Shown here: one piece after another, positions 1 to 5,053 of the stretch
How the letters are laid out: each line of letters opens with the position of its first letter
Numbering within the stretch: position 1 is the stretch's first letter
From: Pseudomonadota bacterium
GTDB lineage: Bacteria > Pseudomonadota > Alphaproteobacteria > Sphingomonadales > Sphingomonadaceae
NCBI GenBank assembly: GCA_023390415.1
Contig: JAEWCW010000102.1
Span: forward strand, 1-5,689
Direction of reading: 5' to 3'
Length of the DNA: 5,689 nt
Program-made: the position numbers and the translations under genes
Notes under the pieces: generated by a model
What the model saw: the letters and a program-made list of their open reading frames with translations, nothing else
Databases searched by the model: none
What the model was told of the DNA's origin: nothing

Positions 1-1402
1 TCCCGCAATCGTTGATCTGCTCGGTCGCGGGCTCGGCATATTTGCGGAACTGGATCTCGGGCACCGGCATCAGCCCGGCCAGCGCCATGCCGACCGCGCG
101 GCCGATGATCCCCTCCTCGTTGAGCGACGTGTCGAACACCCGCTCGATCCCATATTTCTCCTGGAGGCCGAGGGTGACCGCATGGACCCCGCCCTTCGGG
201 CCGACATCCTCGCCGAAGACGACCACCCGCTTGTTGATCTCGAGCTCGCGGTCGAGGGTGCGGCGGATGGCCGTCACCATGTTGATCCGCTGGCCCTCGG
301 GCTTCGGCTCGTCGTGGCTTGCCGGAGCGCGATAGCCGCGGGTCCACTGGCCGCCGCGCTGCTGGATGACTCCGTCGTAGAAGACGTGATCGAGCACCTG
401 CTCCGGCTGCGAAATCCCGCGCGCCTCGGCGGCGGCCCGGGCCTGCTCGACGGCCTCGGTGGCCTCGGCCTCGATCCGGTCCCACTCCGCCGCGCTCATT
501 CGGCCGGGCACCAGGAACGCTTTGAGCTTCGGCAACGGGTCGCGCGCCCATTCGTCGCGGACCAGGGCCTCGGACTTGTAGGTCTGGGTGTCCTGGAAGC
601 TGTGGCCCTGCAGACGCGGCACGGTGAGGCGCAGAAGCGCGGGGCCCTTGCGGGCGCGGACATGATCGGTCGCGGCCGCGATCAGCCGCGCCGCCTCGGC
701 GGGATCGGTGCCGTCGCCGGAGAAGATCTCGATCCCCTCGAAGCTGGCAAGGTTGGCCGCGATGTCGCCGCCCGGGGTCTGGTAGGTCGAGGGGACCGAG
801 ATTCCGAACTGATTGTCCTCGACGTAGAAGAGCATCGGCAATTTCTGGGTGGTGGCGATGGTCAGCGCCGACCAGAAGCCGCCGGTCGCGCAGGACGCAT
901 CGCCGCCCAGCACGACCGCAATCGCCTTGTCCCACGCCGTATCGCCCATCACCGAGCGATAATATTCGATCGCCTGCGCCCAGCCGGCGGTCGGCGTGTA
1001 CTGCGCCCCGACCCCGCCGCACATCGGCAGCGCCGGAACGCCGCCCGGATTGGGATAATTGAACACGACGCCGATGTCGCGGCCGTCCGAATAGCCGCCC
1101 TCGCGCCCCATTCCGGAGGCGAGCGCCTCCTCGATCTCGACTCCGAGCGCGAGCAGCAGCGGCCGCGAGCGATAATAACCGCAGGCCGCGTCCTTCGGGC
1201 TCGTGAGCCGGGTACCGAGCATGACCTGCGCCATGTCGTGGCCGCGCGCGCTGAACTGGTAGAGCACCTTCTTCTCGGGAACGAGCCGCTCTTCCTCGAG
1301 CTTGTCCATCGCGCGGCTGACCTGGACGAGATAGGCGATCCGGCGCCAGTCGAAGGCGGCGGCGGCCTCGTCAGCGCGGGTCTCGGCCGCGACCTCAGCC
1401 AT
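1..1402 (-). CDS. Fused alpha-beta E1 subunit of a thiamine-diphosphate 2-oxoacid dehydrogenase (3' end outside window)
   Basis: Reading the minus strand from the ATG at 1402 gives 467 open codons that leave the window without a stop. Residues about 20-345 are an E1-alpha domain: SARGHDMAQV (51-60), YYRSR (77-81), and a TPP/Mg motif running from GGDA (167-170) to EDNQFGIS (195-202). Residues from about 372 are the start of an E1-beta domain: INMVTAIRRTLD, VVVFGEDVG (393-401), FDTSLNEEGIIG (423-434) and PVPEIQF (446-452). E430 matches the conserved glutamate that activates TPP in E1-beta. Both domains lie in one frame, so alpha and beta are fused; roughly 280 residues should remain beyond the edge. 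The E1 decarboxylates a 2-oxoacid and passes the acyl group to a lipoyl E2. The start overlaps the aminotransferase end by 8 bases and has GGAG 7 bases upstream (1410-1413), indicating a coupled operon. A branched-chain or aromatic 2-oxoacid is inferred from context; pyruvate cannot be excluded. Confidence 0.9.
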   Translation of the reverse strand, partial: MAEVAAETRADEAAAAFDWRRIAYLVQVSRAMDKLEEERLVPEKKVLYQFSARGHDMAQVMLGTRLTSPKDAACGYYRSRPLLLALGVEIEEALASGMGREGGYSDGRDIGVVFNYPNPGGVPALPMCGGVGAQYTPTAGWAQAIEYYRSVMGDTAWDKAIAVVLGGDASCATGGFWSALTIATTQKLPMLFYVEDNQFGISVPSTYQTPGGDIAANLASFEGIEIFSGDGTDPAEAARLIAAATDHVRARKGPALLRLTVPRLQGHSFQDTQTYKSEALVRDEWARDPLPKLKAFLVPGRMSAAEWDRIEAEATEAVEQARAAAEARGISQPEQVLDHVFYDGVIQQRGGQWTRGYRAPASHDEPKPEGQRINMVTAIRRTLDRELEINKRVVVFGEDVGPKGGVHAVTLGLQEKYGIERVFDTSLNEEGIIGRAVGMALAGLMPVPEIQFRKYAEPATEQINDCG

Positions 1403-2588
1403 CGAGCTTCTCCACCACCGCGGCGGCGAAGTGATCGACATTGTCGTCCGACAGACCGACGACGTTGATGCGGCCGCTATTCGCCATGTAGATTCCCCGC
1501 TCCTCGCGAAGCTCGAGCACCGCTTTCTCCGAGAGTGGGAGCATCGAGAACATGCCCTTCTGGCCGCCGATGAAAGCGAGCCGCGGATCGAAGGCCGCGA
1601 GCCGGGCGCGGAGCGCGCGGATGCGGGCGCCCATCTCCCCCACTTCAGTCATCCAGTCGGCGCGAAGCGCGGGATCGTCGAGCACGATCCGCGCAACTGC
1701 GGCGCCGTGATCGGGCGGCATCGACCACATCGTCCGGGCGAGCTGGACGAGATTGCCCATCACGGTACCGGGGTTGCGCGACTTGACGAAGAGATTGCCG
1801 GTGCGCTCGCGATAGATTCCGAAATTCTTGTCGCAGCTTTGCGCGACCAAGGCTTCTTCGGCCGCGGCCACCATCAGGCGAGTCCCCGCCGCATCCTCCT
1901 CAAGGCCGGCGCCGAGGCCCTGATAGGCGAGATCGACGAACGGGATGAGGCCGCGGCTCGAGACCAGCTCGGCGACCGCTCGCCACTGGTCGATGTCCAG
2001 ATCCGCGCCCGTCGGATTGTGGCAGCAGCCGTGGAGGAGAACGAGGTCCCCGGCCTTTGCCTGGCCGAGCGCGCTCATCATCTCGTCGAACAGGATCCGA
2101 GTGGAATCCCGATCGTAATAGGGGACCCGGACCAGCTCGAGGCCCGAAGTCTCGATCAGCGGGCCGTGGTTCGGCCAGGTCGGCTGGCCGACGAAGATCC
2201 GCGCCTTCGGGTTGGCGAGCGCGATCAGGTCGGCTCCCAGGCGAAGCGCGCCGCAGCCGCCCGGGGTCTGAACGCCGACGATCTTCTCGTCCGATGCGAG
2301 ATCCCCGAACACGATCGGGCGAATGAGCTCAGTGAAGCGGATGTCGCCGCGCGAGCCGAGATAGGCCTTGGTCTCCTGGGTCTCCCAAAGGATCTTCTCG
2401 GCCGCCTTGACCGAGCGCAGGATCGGCGTGCCGCCCGCGGAATCGCGATAGACGCCGACTCCGACGTCGATCTTGTCGGGCCGCGGATCGGCGTCGCACA
2501 GCGCAATCAGGTGAAGCAGGGAATCCGACGGCTGGTCGGCAAGGCGCTCGAAGAGGCCGCCCTGGCCGAGGATGAAAGTGTCGGACAT
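1395..2588 (-). CDS. Class I (aspartate/aromatic type) aminotransferase
   Basis: A complete 397-residue PLP enzyme, the usual AspC/TyrB length. Family motifs are in order: VGVGVYRD (42-49), TPGGCGALR (108-116), PTWPNH (136-141), HGCCHNPTG (186-194), FVDLAYQG (217-224), SCDKNFGIYRERTG (251-264) and NSGRINVVG (370-378). By alignment from memory, K254 is the PLP-binding lysine, D219 contacts the pyridine nitrogen, R373 binds the alpha-carboxylate, and R285 corresponds to Arg292, which binds side-chain carboxylates. The enzyme exchanges amino groups between an amino acid and 2-oxoglutarate in the cytoplasm. I chose the ATG at 2588 because AGGAGG lies just upstream. An in-frame ATG at 2645 would add 19 low-complexity residues unlike the family N terminus. 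The gene is first in an operon with the fused E1 and divergent from an Lrp regulator, which argues for amino-acid catabolism. The exact substrate is uncertain. Confidence 0.93.
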   Translation of the reverse strand: MSDTFILGQGGLFERLADQPSDSLLHLIALCDADPRPDKIDVGVGVYRDSAGGTPILRSVKAAEKILWETQETKAYLGSRGDIRFTELIRPIVFGDLASDEKIVGVQTPGGCGALRLGADLIALANPKARIFVGQPTWPNHGPLIETSGLELVRVPYYDRDSTRILFDEMMSALGQAKAGDLVLLHGCCHNPTGADLDIDQWRAVAELVSSRGLIPFVDLAYQGLGAGLEEDAAGTRLMVAAAEEALVAQSCDKNFGIYRERTGNLFVKSRNPGTVMGNLVQLARTMWSMPPDHGAAVARIVLDDPALRADWMTEVGEMGARIRALRARLAAFDPRLAFIGGQKGMFSMLPLSEKAVLELREERGIYMANSGRINVVGLSDDNVDHFAAAVVEKLDG

Positions 2589-2592
2589 TCCG

Positions 2593-2598
2593 CCTCCT
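2593..2598 (-). promoter_or_regulatory. Ribosome binding site of the aminotransferase
   Basis: On the minus strand AGGAGG is followed by the four bases CGGA and then the ATG at 2588. This near-perfect anti-Shine-Dalgarno match decides the start in favour of 2588 over the upstream in-frame ATG at 2645. The spacer is slightly short. Confidence 0.8.
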
Positions 2599-2619
2599 GT
2601 GGTTGGGACGGCGCGAGGC

Positions 2620-2640
2620 CTATCCCCGGTGCCGGGATAG
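2620..2640. repeat. Inverted repeat in the aminotransferase leader
   Basis: The arms CTATCCC (2620-2626) and GGGATAG (2634-2640) are perfectly complementary around a 7-base centre. An alternative, tighter pairing inside it is CCCGG (2625-2629) with CCGGG (2632-2636). It sits 32-52 bases upstream of the aminotransferase ATG. It could be a hairpin in the 5' leader or a protein-binding dyad; the sequence alone does not decide. No T-run follows it on either strand, so it is not an ordinary terminator. Confidence 0.45.
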
Positions 2641-2658
2641 AGCAACAGGGTGGAGATC

Positions 2659-2673
2659 GCGTATCAGATACGC
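2659..2673. promoter_or_regulatory. Perfect 15-base palindrome, candidate operator of the Lrp-type regulator
   Basis: GCGTATCAGATACGC consists of two exact 7-base half-sites (GCGTATC and GATACGC) around a central A at 2666. It lies between divergent genes, 49 bases upstream of the regulator's ATG and 71 bases upstream of the aminotransferase ATG. Lrp/AsnC proteins commonly bind 15-base imperfect palindromes in such regions and control both flanking genes. The repeat is seen directly; the binding protein is inferred. Confidence 0.6.
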
Positions 2674-2676
2674 CGC

Positions 2677-2707
2677 ATCTTGCGCTGGATTTGAAATGAT
2701 CTTGCGC
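2677..2707 (+). repeat. Nine-base direct repeat flanking an A/T palindrome in the divergent promoter region
   Basis: ATCTTGCGC occurs at 2677-2685 and again at 2699-2707, 22 bases apart start to start, about two helical turns. Between the copies lies ATTTGAAAT (2689-2697), a perfect 9-base palindrome centred on G2693. The block ends 14 bases before the regulator's ATG. Placement on one face of the helix and next to the 15-base palindrome suggests further regulator contacts or the regulator's own promoter. No convincing -35/-10 pair could be assigned. Confidence 0.4.
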
Positions 2708-2721
2708 CTAGAAGGCATTTC

Positions 2722-3192
2722 ATGAGTGAAACTTATCAGCTGGATGCGGTCGACCGCCGAATCGTCCGCGAGCTCCAGCGCGACGCCGGGACGAGCCATG
2801 CCGCGCTCGCCGAGCGGGTCGGCGCTTCCCCCGCCTCGGTCTGGCGGCGGGTGCGTGCTCTCGAGAAAGCGGGCGTGCTTGGCCCCTCGGTGCGGCTTGC
2901 CAGCGCCGAGCAGCTCGGCCGTCCGGTCAACGTCCTCTGCCAGGTCCGGATGGCGCGCCAGACGGTCGAAGCGCGCGCGGAATTCGAGAGCTTCATCCAG
3001 TCCCGCGAGGAAATCGTCGAATGCTACGCCATGTCCGGCGAGTGGGACTATCTGCTCAGGATCTCGGTCCGCGACGTCGCCGACTATGACCGCTTCATCA
3101 TGCGCGGAGTCCTCGCCCACCCCTCGGTGGCGAACGCCGCCTCGAACTTCGCGCTCCGCCAGGTGAAGTACACGACCGCCATCCCGGTCTGA
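2722..3192 (+). CDS. Lrp/AsnC family transcriptional regulator
   Basis: A complete 156-residue protein of normal family length. The N-terminal winged helix-turn-helix is clear: LDAVDRRIVRELQRDAG (7-23), then the recognition-helix region SPASVWRRVRALEKAGVL (36-53). The C-terminal RAM domain (about 68-150) holds VECYAMSGEWDYLL (99-112), with the GEWDY segment that lines the amino-acid pocket in this family. These proteins form dimers and higher oligomers, bind DNA, and respond to amino acids. AGAAGG (2710-2715) stands 6 bases before the ATG. The gene is divergent from an aminotransferase and 2-oxoacid dehydrogenase operon, so it is probably the local regulator of that pathway and of itself; activation or repression cannot be read from sequence. 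Its stop lies 3 bases from the convergent TonB-like gene's stop. Confidence 0.95.
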   Translation: MSETYQLDAVDRRIVRELQRDAGTSHAALAERVGASPASVWRRVRALEKAGVLGPSVRLASAEQLGRPVNVLCQVRMARQTVEARAEFESFIQSREEIVECYAMSGEWDYLLRISVRDVADYDRFIMRGVLAHPSVANAASNFALRQVKYTTAIPV

Positions 3193-3195
3193 GCG

Positions 3196-3552
3196 TCATT
3201 TCTCCGCGGCAGGCTCAGCCGGCGGCGGCGCCGGCGGCGATCGCCACACGACGCGCTGCGTACGCTCTTCCTCGAGGGCCTTCCCCTCCGAGTCGATGGC
3301 CGGGCGAAAACGGAATCGTTCCTGGATCAGGGAACAGGTGGTCGAATCGAGCGATGCGTCCCCGCTCGACGAGATGACGTTGCAGGACGTCACCTGGCCT
3401 TCCGTGCCGATGACGAAGCGGGCGAGGACCGTGCCTGCACGACCTGCCGCGCGCGCCGAAGCCGAATAATCGCTCTCGCTGATCACGCCGCCGACCTGTC
3501 GGGCCGGCATCGCCCCGGACGCAAGAGCCGCTGCAGTCAAGATGGTCAACAT
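3196..3552 (-). CDS. Exported protein with a TonB C-terminal-type domain
   Basis: A 118-residue protein from the ATG at 3552. Residues 1-17 form a short hydrophobic signal peptide with likely cleavage after AMPA; it lacks the usual N-terminal positive charge. Residues about 21-104 resemble the TonB C-terminal domain: RAGTVLARFVIGTEGQVTSC (38-57), SSGDASLDSTTC (62-73), then ERFRFRPAIDSEGK (78-91). C57 and C73 could form a disulphide in the periplasm. The last 14 residues are proline-rich (PPAPPPAEPAAEK). There is no membrane anchor after the signal peptide and no proline-rich linker before the domain, so it is unlikely to be a full energy transducer of outer-membrane receptors. A GTG two codons upstream (3558) is in frame, but AGAGG at 3561-3565 fits the ATG better. 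It is transcribed towards the Lrp gene. The domain assignment is from pattern memory. Confidence 0.8.
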   Translation of the reverse strand: MLTILTAAALASGAMPARQVGGVISESDYSASARAAGRAGTVLARFVIGTEGQVTSCNVISSSGDASLDSTTCSLIQERFRFRPAIDSEGKALEEERTQRVVWRSPPAPPPAEPAAEK

Positions 3553-3560
3553 AAGCACCC

Positions 3561-3565
3561 CCTCT
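3561..3565 (-). promoter_or_regulatory. Ribosome binding site of the TonB-like gene
   Basis: AGAGG on the minus strand stands 8 bases before the ATG at 3552 but only 2 bases before the in-frame GTG at 3558. The spacing favours the ATG start. Confidence 0.6.
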
Positions 3566-3621
3566 GCTTTATTGCCGAGTAGGTGCGGCGAACTTCAAGT
3601 AGAGTCAAATAGAATCTCGAC

Positions 3622-3650
3622 TGTAATTTACACCTTATTACAATGTAAAT
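3622..3650. promoter_or_regulatory. Paired TGTAA/TTACA palindromes upstream of the TonB-like gene
   Basis: TGTAATTTACA (3622-3632) and TTACAATGTAA (3638-3648) are each perfect 11-base palindromes with a one-base centre, 16 bases apart centre to centre. They also combine into a larger dyad: ATTTACA (3626-3632) and TGTAAAT (3644-3650) with 11 bases between. The block is strikingly A/T-rich for this window and lies 70-98 bases upstream of the TonB-like ATG, inside the only likely promoter region of that gene. A two-site operator is the most natural reading. I cannot name the regulator, and the spacing does not exactly match an operator I know. Confidence 0.55.
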
Positions 3651-3670
3651 CGGGTGTTTACCTGCACAGC

Positions 3671-3703
3671 AAAAAGGGCGAGCGCGACCTTTCGCACCCG
3701 CCC
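3671..3703 (-). terminator. Intrinsic terminator of the lipoprotein gene
   Basis: On the minus strand GGGCGGGTGCGA (3703-3692) pairs with TCGCGCTCGCCC (3687-3676) as a 12-pair stem including two G-U pairs, closed by the four-base loop AAGG and followed directly by TTTTT (3675-3671). It begins 19 bases after the lipoprotein stop codon. It separates that gene from the TonB-like gene, which therefore needs its own promoter. Confidence 0.85.
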
Positions 3704-3722
3704 CTCCCTTTCCCGACCTAAG

Positions 3723-4049
3723 TTATTGCGTCGGCGCATTCTCCGTGATCGGCTCGGCGCTCCACTGGACCATCACGTTGCCGCTGCTTTCTTCCTTGTA
3801 GGCGCGCAAATAGACAGGGCTAGTGTCATTGGTGCTGAGCACCGCCTCGCCCTGGCAGCGCGCCTCGGTATCGGTGCGCGACTGCTCAGTGAGGTTGCGC
3901 ACTTCGGTGATCTTGACGGCATCATTGGCGGTGCCCTCGCGAGCCTTGCCCGCCATGTCGTCGCAGCTGAGGCTCGAGACTTGCGGACTGCAGGCGCCCA
4001 ACGTCGCGAGCACGGCCAAGGCGCCGCCCAGGCGCAATATGTTGATCAT
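3723..4049 (-). CDS. Small predicted lipoprotein of unknown function
   Basis: A 108-residue protein that I do not recognise. Residues 1-19 are a lipoprotein signal: MINILR, a hydrophobic core GGALAVLATLG, then the lipobox LGAC with C20 as the lipidated residue. The residue after it is serine, so outer-membrane sorting is plausible. The mature part has two more cysteines (C29, C65) that could form a disulphide, a segment DAVKITEVRNLTEQSRTDTE (43-62), and a region rich in short beta-like runs, PVYLRAYKEESSGNVMVQW (77-95). No catalytic motif is visible. GGAGG (4058-4062) lies 8 bases before the ATG. The gene follows the deacylase gene after a 66-base gap and ends in a strong terminator, so it may be read alone or as the last gene of the run. 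An anchored periplasmic protein is the only safe statement. Confidence 0.85.
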   Translation of the reverse strand: MINILRLGGALAVLATLGACSPQVSSLSCDDMAGKAREGTANDAVKITEVRNLTEQSRTDTEARCQGEAVLSTNDTSPVYLRAYKEESSGNVMVQWSAEPITENAPTQ

Positions 4050-4115
4050 ATTCGGTTCCTCCCTGTTGATAGGGGGAACCTTATCGCGCGTACGTGCGCA
4101 GGCAAGCGCTTCGGT

Positions 4116-4580
4116 TCAGGCCGGGACGGTGCAGAGATCGACCCATCCGGACGAGACCAGATCGGCGAGCCGCGCGGGCGAGACCTCGACGGAGGAGGTG
4201 AGCGATCCGGCCGCCGGATAGACGATCTCGAAGTCCTTCAACGAGAGGTCGAGATAGACCGGGAGCGCGGTCGCCAGCCCGAACGGGCAGACTCCGCCCA
4301 CCGGGTGGCCGGTCAGCGCCAGAGTCTCCTCGGCGCCGAGCATGCGCGGGCGGGCCCCAAACCGGTCCTTGGTCTTGCGATTGTCGAGCCGCGCATCCCC
4401 GCGCGTGACGAGGAGGAAAGTCTCGCCCGCGCGCACCGCCAAAGTCTTGGCGATCCGCGCCGGCTCGACGCCGAGCGCCTGCGCGGCCTCGGCAACGGTC
4501 GCGGTCGAATGCTCGACCTCGATGATCGGGAGATCGGGGGCGCGCACCGCGAGGTCCGCGCGGACGGATTCGAGGCTCAT
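4116..4580 (-). CDS. YbaK/EbsC family aminoacyl-tRNA deacylase-like protein
   Basis: A complete 154-residue protein covering one YbaK/ProRS-editing domain, the normal length for free-standing members. Diagnostic parts are ARIAKTLAV (41-49), where K45 matches the lysine conserved for tRNA-dependent deacylation, LDNRKTKDRFG (65-75), and TGHPVGGVCPFG (90-101), the glycine-rich wall of the active site. Known members hydrolyse mischarged tRNAs such as Cys-tRNA(Pro) or Ala-tRNA(Pro) in trans; the substrate of this one cannot be told from sequence. The ATG at 4580 is 4 bases after the stop of the UPF0047 gene, with only a weak ribosome site inside that gene's end, so translation is probably coupled. 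Confidence 0.9.
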   Translation of the reverse strand: MSLESVRADLAVRAPDLPIIEVEHSTATVAEAAQALGVEPARIAKTLAVRAGETFLLVTRGDARLDNRKTKDRFGARPRMLGAEETLALTGHPVGGVCPFGLATALPVYLDLSLKDFEIVYPAAGSLTSSVEVSPARLADLVSSGWVDLCTVPA

Positions 4581-4584
4581 CCGC

Positions 4585-5001
4585 TCATTCGCCGATCAGG
4601 TGGAGCGCAACTTCGCGCCGGTGGGGGGCGCGGCGATGCTCGAACAGGTAGACGCCCTGCCAGGTGCCGAGCGCCAGCCGCCCGCCGACAAGCGGGATCG
4701 AGAGCTGGACCTGGGTGAGCGCAGCGCGAAGGTGGGCAGGCATGTCGTCGGGCCCTTCGTCGTCATGCTCGTAGGCGTCGCTCTCCGGCGCGATCTGGGC
4801 GAAGAAGCGCTCGAGGTCCCGCCGCGCCGCCGGCGCCGCATTCTCCTGGATGATCAGGGAGCAGGAGGTGTGGCGGCAGAAGAGCGTGAGGAGCCCTGTC
4901 TCGAATCCCTGCCCTCCGACCCACTGCGCGATGTCAGGGGTGAACTCCACGAGCCCCGGCCCGTGCGTCGCGATCTCGATCCTGGTTGAGGCCTGCCGCA
5001 T
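4585..5001 (-). CDS. yjbQ: UPF0047/YjbQ family protein
   Basis: A complete 138-residue protein of typical family length. The family signature is nearly complete: FCRHTSCSLIIQENAAP (41-57), YEHDDEGPDDMPAH (77-90), SIPLVGGRLALGTWQGVYL (101-119) and FEHRR (120-124). Histidines 44, 79, 90 and 122 are the conserved ones likely to shape the active site or a metal site. The E. coli member YjbQ was reported to have weak thiamine-phosphate synthase activity, and annotations often call the family a secondary thiamine-phosphate synthase; its physiological role is unclear. No strong Shine-Dalgarno sequence precedes the ATG at 5001. It is first of a minus-strand pair with the YbaK-like gene and divergent from the racemase-family gene. 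Confidence 0.92.
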   Translation of the reverse strand: MRQASTRIEIATHGPGLVEFTPDIAQWVGGQGFETGLLTLFCRHTSCSLIIQENAAPAARRDLERFFAQIAPESDAYEHDDEGPDDMPAHLRAALTQVQLSIPLVGGRLALGTWQGVYLFEHRRAPHRREVALHLIGE

Positions 5002-5010
5002 AGGCGGGGA

Positions 5011-5027
5011 CTTAGCCGCGCGCTAAG
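5011..5027. repeat. Inverted repeat in the divergent region before the racemase-family gene
   Basis: CTTAGC (5011-5016) and GCTAAG (5022-5027) are perfect 6-base arms around CGCGC. It occupies the 52-base gap between the UPF0047 start (5001) and the racemase-family start (5054), so it could be a shared operator or a leader hairpin. No T-run follows. Confidence 0.4.
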
Positions 5028-5053
5028 AGAAGGGGCAAGGGAGGGTATCCACG

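Noticed and set aside
182..1468. Long plus-strand open frame (428 codons) antisense to the E1 gene
   Set aside because: The minus-strand frame gives a clear E1 alpha-beta protein. The plus-strand translation is rich in Arg, Gly, Ala and Leu with no family motifs, as expected of a shadow frame in GC-rich DNA.
2589..2645. Upstream ATG at 2645 as the aminotransferase start
   Set aside because: The 19 added residues do not resemble the family N terminus, the segment contains the leader dyad, and the perfect AGGAGG belongs to the ATG at 2588.
1431..2699. Plus-strand open frame (422 codons) antisense to the aminotransferase
   Set aside because: It mirrors the codons of a well-supported aminotransferase gene, has no ribosome site I trust, and crosses the divergent promoter region.
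3219..3234. GC-rich inverted repeat CCGGCG/CGCCGG as a terminator for the Lrp gene
   Set aside because: No T-run follows on either strand, and the repeat is explained by the Pro/Ala-rich coding sequence of the TonB-like tail.
4084..4108. Possible promoter (TTGCCT, 16 bases, TAAGGT) and GCGC stem before the lipoprotein gene
   Set aside because: The -10 match is poor and the stem is only four pairs with no T-run; the support is too weak to list as a feature.
3654..4718. Plus-strand open frame (354 codons) across the lipoprotein and YbaK-like genes
   Set aside because: It runs through a terminator, a promoter gap and two real minus-strand genes, and its composition is Arg/Ala-rich without motifs.
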